Below are positions 9,386 to 29,386 of a DNA stretch of 64,000 nt, in pieces; position 1 is the stretch's first letter, and every line of letters begins with the position of its first letter. Both the position numbers and the translations under genes were made by a program. This DNA comes from Panicum virgatum (taxonomy: Eukaryota; Streptophyta; Magnoliopsida; Poales; Poaceae). Location: the NCBI RefSeq assembly GCF_016808335.1, contig NC_053147.1:20880913-20944912 (forward strand). Direction: 5' to 3'. The notes beneath the pieces were generated by a model. The model saw only the letters and a program-made list of their open reading frames with translations, was not told the DNA's origin and ran no database searches.

Positions 9386-10490
9386 GTAGGGCTCCTCCCC
9401 TCTACCTAATCGAATTCGGGCCGTCTAAGTTGGCGTCACGTACCTCCGCCGAATCCGAGAGCGTTCTAGCGGCCTGGGGCAGAGTAGTCGCACGCCGTCG
9501 TCAACGTGCCCTCCCCCGCTGCGTGCGCGGGTGCGCTCGTGCCGCCGCCCGCCTCTCTCCCAGCACAACGTCGCCTTCCCCCCTCGGCTCGTGTAGAAGC
9601 AAAGGTTTTGGTTTTGCGAATTGGCTCCACAAGCTCTTGTAAAAATATAAATAAATTAGGTAACAGGTCTATGTTGTCACGGGAGATATAAAATTTCTAA
9701 TAAGTATTGGCATTGACATTTAACGCAATATATTTTCCTCGGTTCCTTCGAAGGTTAAAGTGTTCCAAAGAGATGGATGAGTTGCACAACAATTTTGGAC
9801 AATCAATATTATTTGGGGAAAGAAATCACATTCCTACATCTAAAATGAGGATATGAGGTCGCTGGGGCATTCTTGGGCCATCCTGAAAGATAAAGCCCGT
9901 TCGTTTTATAAAGCCCACGTCGGCGGGCTATGCGCTTGGGAATGCGTGGGCTGGCCTTGACATATTTCAGTTTCTTCTGTTGCGCCGGCGACGACGACCT
10001 TGCTCGGCCTCGCGCCGCCGGACTGCGGCAAGCAGTTCCGCGCGACGGGGAGCAACGCCTGCCTCGCCGCCGCCCGGACCGTCGTTCTCTACGGCCACGA
10101 CCTCCACTACTGAAACCAAGAATTCAAGTACAGAGAGAAAGACCGTTCGGAACTAAACGGATTGGAGAAGGCTTTTGGCGCCGTCTGCAATGCAACGTGA
10201 GATCTCAATCTACCAACCCATTCATTTTGCTCTGCAATCTCTAGATGTTTTCTTTTTCAGTATTAGGATGAATTGTACATCTTTTACACACTATTCGATC
10301 CTTTTTTTTCGGGTGACACACTATTCGATCCTAAATGCAAACAACCACAACCCACAAAACTATAACCCCCCCCCCCCCCCCCCCCTGCATTTCTGCATTC
10401 GCCAAACAAGATAACAATGGAGCCAATAAATGCCACTCTAGTACTCTAAGATATACATTTCCTGTTATGATAAGTAGAAGGCACAGCCTT
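9386..10490. other. Intergenic stretch with a possible gene scrap and a C20 tract
   Basis: From 9400 to 9640 the DNA is GC-rich without a recognisable product; 9640-9900 is AT-rich. At about 9967-10112 one plus-strand frame reads SVSSVAPATTTLLGLAPPDC, then KQFRATGSNACLAAARTVV and stops after LYGHDLHY. The codon use looks genic but I do not recognise it, and no start or partner exon is evident. A run of 20 C lies at 10366-10385. The last 80 bases are probably the 3' UTR of the receptor kinase on the minus strand. Confidence 0.35.
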
Positions 10491-19075
<8,585 letters not shown>

Positions 19076-20380
19076 CGCGGCGAGGTGGAGGTGAACTAGC
19101 GCAGCAGCAGCCAGCAGCTAGCTCTCTGGTCGACGACAGGTTGACAGCATCTCGTGTAGTGTGGTCAGGTTCAGGTATGCCAATGGGACGCTGCAGTTTT
19201 GTTTCCAGCGAAGTGGCAGATCTGGGCTCTGCAAGGGATTGATCTGCTTTTATGGGAAAGAGTTCAGGCCCGGCCCGGTGCTTCTGAAATCTTAACTGGG
19301 CTGTGTTGGTCTCGCGGAGTTCTATTCAAAGTGAGCCTCGTTCAGTTGGGCCACGAATGTCACCTCACCCCAGAATTGGCCCACGCAGTCGGGATGAACG
19401 AGCTCGATTGATCAAAAAAAAAAAAAATGATGCTCGCCTGTCGGTCGACGATGTACATATCGACCTCATCATTTCCACCTCTTTGTCGGTGACCACGAAC
19501 TAGAGTCCTAGAGATCTACCATGCCTTAAGCAGATGGTCCCAGGCTGGCCGTCTGGCCGGCGGCCGAAAGAGTGGGGAGCAGAGCTCGCCGCGAATGATG
19601 GATGGGGCGGACACCAGACAGCCTTGCGGCCGAAGCCACACACGACGGCACGAACTTCCATCCATGAACGCATCACGCTGATGCGCCGTGGCCCTGTCCT
19701 CCTCGGCGTCGAGGATCCTCCGGCGGAGAAGCCAGAGCAGGGTGCAGGTGTCGCGCGGATCGCCGCCGGAGTGGTTCTTCTCCGCCGCCTCCGACCGCCA
19801 TCATTGACGCGGCTGCTTTACTGCAAAGATACTCCCGGATGATGAAATGCTAGCTCCAAAGGAGAAATGAATGCTCCGGCCTGCACGCCGGGCCCGCCAT
19901 GCAAAAGACCCACAGCCGCTCACCGATCAGTAGTCTGTTCTCTGTTCCATGGCCTCCCAAATCTTTGTCTGAAAATGGCAACCTCATCGTGCAGCTGAAT
20001 ACAGTGGCCGCCGGTGGGCTGCAGCTTCCAGAACCATGGCCGTGTCAGTCGCCGTCAGGGGTTTTGGTGGCGACAGCGAGACCACGGAGGCATCCTGACC
20101 TAACTGGAGACGAGTCGGGCCTTCTCCGGAGCACGGGGTCTTTTCTTTTTAGATCCCCAATAACACCTGCAGAAATTATAAACACTTGTCCGCTAAGAAC
20201 TTGCTGTGTTCCGAAGGAAGCTCCAGAAACAGTTCATTACCTGCTGCTGAAAGTGCTTAAACTGTTAATGATGATGTGTTGATGTGCCGTGGAGTGCCGA
20301 CGGCCTGACGTGGCGCCCGCCACGCTGGATGACACCTGGCGCCACGTCACCCGCACGCGAACCCGGGCCGCTGCTCTGCT
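19076..20380. other. Intergenic region between two divergent genes
   Basis: About 1.4 kb separates the receptor kinase (minus) from the quinone reductase (plus), so both promoters probably lie here. 19530-19850 is GC-rich and contains many stop-free stretches on both strands, but none resembles a known protein. No transposon is obvious. Confidence 0.4.
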
Positions 20381-20390
20381 CCTATAAATA
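20306..20390 (+). promoter_or_regulatory. Core promoter of the quinone reductase gene
   Basis: A TATA box TATAAATA lies at 20383-20390, 120 bases before the ATG at 20510. ACGT-core elements stand upstream: TGACGTGGC at about 20306 and GCCACGTCAC at 20341-20350. Such G-box/ABRE-like sites bind bZIP factors and often give abscisic-acid or stress response (established knowledge; regulation here is inferred). A pyrimidine-rich 5' UTR follows. Confidence 0.6.
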
Positions 20391-20509
20391 TTCTTTGTCC
20401 GCTGCCCCTTGCCTGCACGCTGCATTTCTCGAACCCATTAAACAAAGACAAAGGCCAAGCCTCCGCGTCCCTCCAGATCTCAGATCCGAAGAGCTCCGGC
20501 CCTTCTCCA

Positions 20510-20566
20510 ATGGCGGTCAAGGTCTACGTCGTGTAAGTATCCGCGGCACCCGCCCTGTTCATCTTT

Positions 20567-20605
<39 letters not shown>

Positions 20606-23600
20606 ACGAACTATGAAACCGCCGATGCCTTCGGATCAAACTGAACCGCGTGCTGCTGAACTCAGTTGCTTGGAAGAAAATTCCTGTGCTGGGAGTATTT
20701 CTTTTCTGAAAAATTGCTCTCCGCGACCTCCATGCGCCCAGAAGGTTTCAGTTCCGATCGTTGCCACCGTGTCCAGGATCAATGGACCTGAGGTACTTGG
20801 GGAGGGTTTAGTAGACTACTGAATAGTTTGGGTTTCAGTTCTTGCCTGTCGATGTCTCCATCTCAACGGTGGGTTAGGTCAGATGCCTTGATTGATGGAG
20901 GCCTGCCCCAAACGGTGGTGGGAACTTTTCATGGGCTGTTGGCTTTAGGCTAATCCCAGTGGAGGATTACATATTGTTGTTTCCAAGATAGCCATGTAAG
21001 TAAAAGGACTATGAAACTATGTTTGAAACACCCTCTCCCAATGCATAATTTCATGTTGTGGTTTCATAGGATCTATGTTACATTTAATTTCAAGACTCAT
21101 AGTGTGTTGGTATTCGTGTATCTTCTTAAGTACTATGACATGTCATCATATAATCCTAAATGACATGCTAATTAATATATATGAAATCCCTATGAAACTC
21201 CCATTGGGAGTGGCCTTACTGAATCTTTTCCTCTTGTCGTGGGAAATGCTGATAGATTTTTAGGCTGAATGTACTGGCGATGCCACGAGTGTTCTTGCAA
21301 TGATTTAAAGAAGTTCTGCGGCGTCTCTTTAGTAATGGTGCCTCACACAGCATCACTAGTATTAGTGGGACTCACGGCGATTTGATTCGGTTTCTGTTAT
21401 CATGGACGGTTGCTTTGAAAAACATTTGATTTAGTCGTGTATGACATCTTTACCAACTCCCTGTTCCCACCAGCTGGTAAAGATGTCATACATGACTAAT
21501 AAATCAAATGTTTTAAAGTTTTTTAATGTTTTTGGCCAAAAACATTTAGCGGTGCATCTTTTATTTTTATCATACTGCAAGTTAGAGTAGAACTCAACAT
21601 TTAAAAAGTTAACTGCACTCAAGACTAATCTGTCACTACAAGATCAATTTTGTACATGGGTTCCGCTGGCCGCCTATTGCTACAACTAAACTGCATTTCC
21701 CTCTGTTTTAACTTAAATGCATCCGTGGATTTTTCTACTATTTTGTTCTGTTCATGTGAGTGCAATTTGTATCATTTATTCGAGGTGGAAATCCTAGAAA
21801 AATAAAACCTGCCCTAAAATTAGAAGGAATCCTTCAATGTTCCATTGTCTCCAGATAAAAGGATTTTAAGTGTCCTAAAATTGCCTTCTGTAAAGAAGTA
21901 ATTTTCACATGCTCATAGAGGTGGAACTGTAGTACAATTTCAAACTAACCTAAAACTACAATTAAAGCGTGTCCTAAACTGCTTATTTTCACATTTAATA
22001 ATGCTAGCTTGTTCCAGTTTATATTCCTTTCAGTGATCAACATTCATCAGTACTGCTTACATAAACCCCATTCCTATTAAACTTTTGATGCCGTTGTTTC
22101 TGTCTGTATATGCAGAGCTTCTAGAACACCTCAATGATACATTACTTTTGTTTCATGGGCAATTATGAAATCCACGGATGCCTTTTTCTGTTTATGTGGA
22201 TTTTCCACTACAGCAGTACAATCCCACTCTGTCTTCGGATGGGCATGCATGTTTGCTACCTCTTGTTGCTTCCCACTTTCACATCAGCACATGCACATGG
22301 ACCCTTTACTTGATGCACAAATTTTCATCTCTTTCTTATTTGCATCGTGAACCCAAACGATTGCATAACTAATAGTCTAATATTGACCATGAAGTTCATT
22401 GGTCTTCTGAATATTTGAACTTAAGTACAATTCACCATGACACATACTTAATTATTTGTCTCCTCAGGCATACTTGTTTGTTTAGTTTTGGGTGCATGGA
22501 TCCTGTTATTGGTAAACATCAGTGTATCTGTTAGTCCACATCACATTTCTTTAGTTGAGGTCACATGTATATGACAGCTTGAAAAGGTAAACAACCACTC
22601 TAATATCGTTTAATATAAGTAATAATAATTCTACCATGTCTTAAATCTTTCTGCCAGAGTGGGATTGTCCAACTACCGAAAAAGCGAAAGCATCTAGAAA
22701 CCTTTGAATAAAAGGATGGGTAACACTTGTCTCTTTCTAGGACATCTTTACACCTAAATACCAAATTGACACTTGAAATATATTCTTCTGCCAATGTTAT
22801 TGGGGAACATTACTTTACAGAATATTTAACATCTTTGCTGAAGTAGTTGAATCATATACTGGTGTGAAGTTATGGGCCTTCCAGGTTCAAAAAAAAAAAG
22901 TTATGGGCCTGCATGACCGATTTTTTCATTAGGTTCTACTCCACTTACGGGCATGTTGCCAAGCTATCTGAGGAGATCAAGAAAGGTGCTGCCTCTGTCG
23001 AAGGCGTGGAGGTGAAGATATGGCAGGTCAGTCTCAACATCCATGTAGTATTGTACGAGTAGTTGGCAACACTGCAACAATCTCTGGTTTCTAATGGTCA
23101 TTCTAGCCTGCATGCTTGGCGATTGCCATTCTGCTTCTGATGACTGATGAGCCATGTCAAAACAACAAAATTCATGCCGACAGGTCCCTGAGATTCTGTC
23201 CGATGAGGTGCTTGGCAAGATGGGCGCGCCCCCGAAGACGGACGCGCCGATCATCACGCCGCAGGAGCTCGCGGAGGCGGACGGGATCCTCTTCGGGTTC
23301 CCCACGCGCTTCGGCATGATGGCCGCGCAGATGAAGGCCTTCTTCGACGCCACCGGCGGCCTGTGGCGGGAGCAGAGCCTGGCGGGCAAGCCCGCCGGCA
23401 TCTTCTACAGCACCGGCACCCAGGGCGGCGGGCAGGAGACCACGCCGTGAGTCGTCTCGCTGAGACTGACCTCTCTCCTCCTCCTCCATCTCCGCCGTAC
23501 CCCGCGTCGCACAGGAAGTGATCGGCGATCGATCACGCCGCGGATCGGAGCGGATGGGGACAGCCGGGTAGTAGCATGTGATGCGCATGAGTGCTGACGT

Positions 23601-23849
23601 TTTCCCTTGGTCAGGCTGACAGCGGTGACGCAGCTGACGCACCACGGGATGGTGTTCGTGCCGGTGGGGTACACGTTCGGCGCCAAGATGTTCGGCATGG
23701 ACAGCGTGCAGGGCGGCAGCCCGTACGGCGCCGGCACGTTCGCCGGGGACGGCTCGCGGTGGCCCACGGAGGCGGAGCTGGAGCACGCCTTCCACCAGGG
23801 CAAGTACTTCGCCGGCATCGCCAAGAGGCTCAAGGGCGGCTCCGCCTGA
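20510..23849 (+). CDS. FQR1: FQR1/WrbA-type NAD(P)H:quinone oxidoreductase, 4 exons, 204 aa
   Basis: A flavodoxin-like enzyme that binds FMN and reduces quinones to hydroquinones with two electrons from NAD(P)H, avoiding semiquinone radicals; family members act in the cytosol or at the plasma membrane and respond to auxin or oxidative stress. Exons: 20510-20532, 22933-23026, 23184-23446, 23615-23849. All introns are GT-AG and the joined frame has 204 codons, the usual family length. The phosphate loop is [10 protein letters not shown] (8-17). [20 protein letters not shown] (79-98) and [11 protein letters not shown] (115-125) are the flavin-binding loops typical of WrbA. The tail ends [13 protein letters not shown]. 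Exon 1 encodes only seven and two-thirds codons; the start is the first ATG after the TATA box. Intron 1 is 2.4 kb and holds a CT microsatellite, a MITE and a hairpin. The gene looks intact. Confidence 0.96.
20571..20603 (+). repeat. (CT)n microsatellite in intron 1 of the quinone reductase
   Basis: About 16 CT units, starting 38 bases after the exon 1 donor. CT tracts near the start of plant genes are common and may affect transcription. Confidence 0.9.
20948..21215. repeat. Tourist-like MITE with TTA target duplication
   Basis: Left end GGCTAATCCCAGTGG and the reverse complement of the right end GGCCACTCCCAATGG match at 12 of 15 positions. TTA flanks both sides (20945-20947 and 21216-21218), the hallmark of PIF/Harbinger-derived Tourist elements. 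Length 268 bp. It lies in intron 1 of the quinone reductase gene. Confidence 0.7.
21418..21513. repeat. Inverted repeat/hairpin in intron 1 of the quinone reductase
   Basis: Arm 21418-21454 (AAACATTTGATTTAGTCGTG, then TATGACATCTTTACCA) pairs with 21475-21513 through about 35 bases with one or two bulges; the loop is about 20 bases. It could be a small MITE or a small-RNA hairpin; I see no conserved plant microRNA in it. Confidence 0.65.
21514..22932. other. Rest of quinone reductase intron 1, nothing recognised
   Basis: AT-rich intron sequence ending at the acceptor ATTAG before exon 2. No exon, RNA gene or clear transposon is visible. Confidence 0.4.
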
Positions 23850-24277
23850 TCTCGCTCGCGCGCCATCCATCATCACCGGCGGCGGCGTGGCGAACCGGCG
23901 ATCGCCATGCGTGGCCGTGCCCATGCTCGCGCGTAGCTGCGCCTACATAGTTACACATCCTGTGCGGCTGTGCCCCCATCTACAAATAGCTTGTTCTTGT
24001 GGATCTCGTTCGCCACTCTATAGGACAGCGTGTGATTTGCCGGTCTTATTGTGGTCTTGACTGCTCGTGGATTGGATTTGGTGGGATCCGGATTGTGCAT
24101 TTGTGCTTGGTATACAATGGTATGATCGTTTCACTTTGTGATCTTTTATTTGTCTTCTTTTTTGAGCTGTTCGTAGACGAAATGAAATCATACAATAATC
24201 CCTTCCAGCCCACTAGAGATGAAAGAAACACCTTGCTGGTTTCGGCCCAAGTACCAGCCCATGTCTTTTAAGATTTG

Positions 24278-25151
24278 GAAAAAAAAATCCTATTTACCTC
24301 CCTAGACGGTGGACCGAATTTATGTTTCCACCCTAAACTCGAAAACTTGATATTTTGGCTCCTCAGACTCCGGACAAGACCTCCTTCAGTGGGTTTTTTC
24401 TTTTTTCTTTTATATTTATTTTGGATAAATCTTTAAAAAAAGTATAGTAAATCACAAAAAAATATAAAACGGAAAATTCAATTTTGTTGGAATCCACATG
24501 AGTAGATCTATGCAGTCATATGATATCATATAATTTAGTAAAAAAATTTAAATTTTAGATATATACTTTTTTGTAATTAATTCATATCTACATTTTTCAT
24601 GTCCAATTATGGTGAAATTTTATGGTAGGCTAGTAATTATATCCTTGAGTTGTAGCAAAAATTTCGTGTTCATTGGATCATGTATGCTTGAGCAACTGAA
24701 AAGTCTAATATAGCTTGGAATTAAACTCCTCAATCTATAACTCGGGCATACATAATCCAATGAGTATGAAATATTTACTACAGATCAATCATACAATGAT
24801 TAGAACACCATAAAGTTTCACCATAATTGGACCACAAAAAATATAGATATGAATTAATTACAAAAAATAAAGTGCAACAATTTTTTTTACTAAATTATAT
24901 CATGTTCATTGCATAGATATGCTCATGTGGAGTTCAACAAAATTAAATTTTCAATTTTATGATTTTTTGTGATTTATTATAATTTCTCAAATATTTATCC
25001 TAAATAAATATAAAAAAGAGGAAAACCAGTGAATGAGGTCATTTGTCCGGTATCGCGAGTCTGAGGAGCCAAAACACCCGATTTCCAAGTCCAAGGTTAA
25101 AATGTAAACTCGGCCCACAGTACAGTCCAGGTAGGTAAATAGGACTTTTTC
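24278..25151. mobile_element. Long fold-back element, arms about 430 bp
   Basis: Almost the whole element is an inverted repeat. The left end reads AAAAAATCCTATTTACCTCC and the right end, reversed, AAAAAGTCCTATTTACCTAC. Both arms also share TTTTGGCTCCTCAGACTC, and inner blocks such as CACCATAATTGGACCACA pair with their counterparts. No protein is encoded. Flanking AAGATTTG and AAGATTTTG may be a 9-bp target duplication, which would suit a Mutator-like element, but this is unsure. It sits about 400 bases after the stop codon of the quinone reductase gene and a transcript through it would form long double-stranded RNA. Confidence 0.75.
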
Positions 25152-25952
25152 AAAAAAGATTTTGTTGTGGAGACCCACATGATGTTTTGCCTCTGTTTAG
25201 TTTCATCCCTCAAGGGCTAAGGCTATGTCCACTTATGTTCGCAGACATGTTTTTAATTCCAAGGCCGGCTAAGGCTATGTGATACACTTATGTCTGTAGG
25301 CATGTTTTTAACTCCAAATATGCATATCAAGATTGCATAGATGATGACTAAAAAAACAAAGATAACGACAATACAACATATGAAGCTATGCAAACAGTCA
25401 ACATCCCGCTATGCTACATATGTATACATAGCCCATTATATTGCAAGACTTATATAGATACATAATCATCAAAAGTATTCTCCCTCATGTCTTATATGTA
25501 TGGGGGGGGGAGCAGAAAGGGGATGAACCAAACCATGATGAATTACTTGGTGCCCTTATACAATAATAAATCCACTATTCGGAGGTACGGTCAAAATCAA
25601 GGTGACATACGAGGGGGTTTATCAATTTCCCCAGAACGTATTGATTATTATTGATGAGATTATGCGTCACAAAAGGTACAACATAAAACTAGATGACAGT
25701 AACATTATAAGAAAACAGGTTCAGCTTCCTCGCTACTCGTAAGAAATAAAATGCTCGTTGACACATTATTTGGTAAAGAAATGGTGTTTTGTGGGATATG
25801 ATATACCTCATTAATGCACAGAGAGTCATGAGAAATGATGAAATTATATTTATAGCCACACCAAATCGGAAGATATTCTTTTGGAAAGTTACTTTTACTG
25901 TTAATTATGCTAAAACATATATGAGACATAAAAAAAAGTTATTATATACTAG
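25152..25952. other. Intergenic AT-rich DNA with a small direct duplication
   Basis: At about 25210-25320 a segment of roughly 60 bases (AAGGCTATGT... to GACATGTTTTTAA(T/C)TCCAA) occurs twice with changes. A G-run lies at 25502-25510. No gene is visible. Confidence 0.4.
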
Positions 25953-26321
25953 CTCCCTCTGATCACAGATATAAGACAGTTTTAGATTTGCCCAATATTT
26001 TTTTCAGGACTGACCATCAATAGCTTAAGGTTTAAAAGTTTTGCAACATAAAGTTAAAGCAACTAGATCCTTCATGATAAAGTACTATGATAATCTATAA
26101 CTTATTCTATTTGAAATAATATATTTTGACACATACTGTTAGTTACTCAAAGTTTCACCTTATAGACCGTGTCATCAAATGGAGACCTGAAAACTATATT
26201 TTAAGAGAACTTGTATTATTTTTTGAAAAAATATTTTAAATATTAAAAGGTGCATTGGTGGTCAAAGTTTAAACATGTAATCCAAAATGACACTTACTTA
26301 AGAGCGGAGATACCAAGGGAG
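25953..26321. repeat. Stowaway-like MITE
   Basis: Ends are CTCCCTCTGATCACAGATAT on the left and, reversed, CTCCCTTGGTATCTCCGCTC on the right, the common grass CTCCCTC terminal type of Tc1/mariner-derived MITEs. Length about 370 bp. Flanking TA is plausible but not unique in this AT-rich setting. Confidence 0.65.
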
Positions 26322-26901
26322 ATATTATTATCCGTACTGCGAAAGATTTCAATTTACAAATCCTTTTTATAACTTTTCCAATGGGAAAACACAACACGCC
26401 AGGTAGGGTGTGGGGGTGGTAGTAAAGGCATTTTTCAATTTTAAATTAGTATAAGTTACACAATGTACTTGTTTACGAAAAAGGCTAACTGTTCACTATG
26501 CTTGCAAAGCTGACCTCTCCTTTTTGCTTCCAAGGTTTAGCACCATCCCACCATCCTCCACCCCAACCTGTGAATACAAAGATACTACCAAATAACACTA
26601 TTATTTCTTTGGAAAGCTGCTTACTATGTACTACTGCAATAGCATATAGTTCTCTTTTGAACCTGCCCCCAACAAATATATCCATCTTGACCTTAGAATA
26701 CTTATGTGTAGGCAAGTGCACCTGATCTTTTGTCTTCCCCTATTCTGATTGGATTTTTCATTCTATTCAATCCAACTAAACACCCTTATAACAGTGATCA
26801 GTCAGGTTTTATATTTACTGTTGCTTCAACACTACTGACATGAGAATACCTCTTACACAAATACCTGCCCTCTACCTAGGGCTACATGCATGTCTCTCTC
26901 T

Positions 26902-28732
26902 CTACCGAAATGTGCCCCCAAAGGTAGGGTGCCAGAACTCCGGCGCAGTCTCGCTCGCTGCCACCGCATAAGTGCTCGCCACCGGGACGAGGCACAACCC
27001 TCGGCTTCGCAGGTCCTTCGCCTCACGGCCCTCCTTGATCTGATAGAAAACCTTGTTAATTTAAGGAGAAAACTGAAATTTGTGCTTGGTACGAGGAATT
27101 AAGGAACGAAAAATCCGAATAACATCAATAATTCTGAATGTATAACGTTACACTAGAAATGATGCTTAATTAGGAACTGGCAATGTGTATACCTGTTGTT
27201 GCTGTAGCTGCTGCACAGGGCGTCCGCACCTCAGATACGGAGAGCTCAGGGACTGCAGGGGTTGGTTCATTAGCTCAAAACACACAAAAATTGCAGCTTG
27301 AAAAACATGCATTAATCATTAATTTCTTCATTCATTTGATCATGGTGAGCTTGAAATCCGTATACTTACTGCTACTTGATTGTGCAGAAACCTGATGTAT
27401 TCGATGGCCTCGTGAAGCACCGATGCAGTATCCGTCTAAAAATCGGCAGATGCGATGGATCGAAAATGGAGATGCATCAGCTTGGAATGGGTTGTTTTCT
27501 CAAGCGAAATTCAAAGGATCGGATGACGAATAAGAGAGCAACCGAAATGGGGAAGAAAAATAGAAAAGGATACCTTTCCAAAAGGCGAGACCAGTTGCTG
27601 GAGCGCAGTGATTCTGTCCCCGAGCTTCTCTTTCCTCACCTGCCCGCGGGGAATAATCAAAAGCAATCATGATCCAATTGATGATTATCATGGCTAACGA
27701 GAATGTATATCTAGTAGCCTGAATTGCATGTTGAGCTGGAAATGAAAAGTTGTCCGGATAATTGAAGGTGGAAGATGATATAATCTCTCTTCCGATTGCG
27801 TCAGAGGCCGCCCGGCCGGTGCCCGGTGCACACCTTGAAGGTCGGCAAGGGAGACGGCGTCGCGATCCGGGGCTTCTTACTTCTCGTCGTCGCCAAGGAG
27901 CAAGTGTCCTGAACAGGTTCATCATTGGACTGCACCGGAGACCAAGCCGTCAGAAGAAACCCTAGCCGCTAGCCAGTAGTAGGTGAAGTGGCGGCGCCGG
28001 CCCCGGGCGCTGCCGACCCATGTCATACCTCGAAAGCTTTGTGCTCCAAGGCCTGCAAGAGAAGCGGCTTCGTCCTCGTCATCGGCGGCGCCGACGGCAT
28101 GTCGCTGAAAGTCCGCATCGACGAACCAAAGAAGCCGGAGATGTGCTGCTGCTGCTGCTGCGAGAACGGCTTCGTCATCATCGGCGTCGCCGGCACGTCG
28201 CCGTAGCTGGAGTACTGTTTGTCCACGTACAGGGGCGCGCTCCGCGACGCCGCCGCCGCTGGTTCCACGGGCGCTACGCCGTCGACGACGTCGGGCTGTT
28301 GATCGAGCAGGAAGTGGCGACCCGCGTCGTCTCCGTGGAGTTGGAGGAGCGCGTTGAAGCTGTTCGTCGCCTCTGCACCAGCCGCTCTGCCGCTGCCGCC
28401 CCTGCCGCGCGAATCGCCACGCATCATGATCGCGCATGCAACCATGGAGATCGAAGACACGCACGACACGGCAAGTTGAGATTCTCAGCTTACATGTAGG
28501 CTTGCGTCCAATCCACCATGTGGGGGGCTGGATCGGCGAGGAAGGACGGCGGCGGCGAGGCGGCGGCGGCGGCGGCGCCGACGTGCAGCAGACTTGGCCG
28601 GAAATAATCCGTCTCGGTGGCACTCGTCGCCGGCGGCTCGGCGGCGTCCTGGTCCGTGGCCCGGACCGTCGAGCAGGCCGACGCGCCGCCGTCGTCGCCG
28701 GTACGCGCGGAGCTCCACCACTCGTCTGCCAT
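26902..28732 (-). CDS. Atypical bHLH transcription factor (bHLH110/112/123-like), 7 exons, 345 aa
   Basis: A nuclear DNA-binding regulator. Exons on the minus strand: 28732-28494, 28401-28029, 27929-27834, 27639-27574, 27435-27370, 27252-27193, 27039-26902. All seven join in one frame with GT-AG introns; four are short (60-96 bp). Residues 1-204 are low-complexity Ala/Ser/Pro/Gln with little structure. 220-236 is the basic part (RSKKPRIATPSPLPTFK), then helix 1 VRKEKLGDRITALQQLVSPF and helix 2 TDTASVLHEAIEYIRFLHNQ (237-280). The end carries DLRSRGLCLVPVASTY and FWHPTFGGTF, a signature of this plant subgroup. The His-Glu-Arg residues that read the E-box are absent from the basic region, so DNA recognition is probably non-canonical. 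Relatives act in stress and root growth; the target here is unknown. The ATG chosen starts MADEWWSSART, the usual start of the group. Confidence 0.95.
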
Positions 28733-28846
28733 GGGGATCGGACGATCAGCTTGCAGCTTGCTCTAGAGGGCCGGGACCGGGAGAGGCACGCGCCAGCGCC
28801 TCTTGTTGTACGCCGCTGTGGAATCTCGTCAGTCGCCGACGACGAT

Positions 28847-28854
28847 GTATTTAT
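28847..28854 (-). promoter_or_regulatory. TATA-like box of the bHLH gene
   Basis: GATAAATA on the minus strand, about 115 bases upstream of the ATG at 28732. Position and sequence fit a plant TATA box. Confidence 0.5.
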
Positions 28855-29371
28855 CCCGAGTAGTTAGTGGTCGAGGGATTTGGCGCCGGTATTTGGTTCC
28901 CGGGATTGGAGTGAGAGTTAGCAACGTGGCGCACACGGTGGAGTAGTCTGTGATCGATCAGCTTGTGGAGGGCATGCAGTGCAAGGGGCGGGGTCTCTGA
29001 CCTGTGATCGTGAGTTCTGAAGCTTCTGACCTTTGGGCTTCTTCTAAGTAGACGCATGGTTTGTGCGTGGTCGTGAGGCCCTTGCTTTTTGTTTGATTGG
29101 ATTGGGACGGTATCAGGCTAAGGCTAGTCCTGTGCGTGTACAGCCACGCGCTCATGGTGTCGCCAAAGCGCAAGCACCGAGCACCGGCCGGGTCGATGAA
29201 CAGTGCGGCCGGTGAAATTTGGAGATCCTAGTTGACACAGGGGACGGGAATGGGGCCAGCCCCAACAGAGCGGTCGACGATGGCGGTCGCCGCCGGTGCT
29301 GGCGGAGAAGGACGAAGGAGAGAGTGGCACCACGAATGGCCGGAGCACATGAACATTTAGGTTGAGATATC
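28855..29371. other. Upstream region of the bHLH gene
   Basis: About 500 bases with mixed composition and no recognised gene or transposon; probably the proximal promoter. A LINE inserted at its distal end. Confidence 0.35.
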
Positions 29372-29386
29372 ATCTGGGGATTTCAA

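Noticed and set aside
10366..10385. C20 and other homopolymer runs as functional signals
   Set aside because: Ordinary mononucleotide repeats; also seen near 12880 and 16770, and prone to sequencing error.
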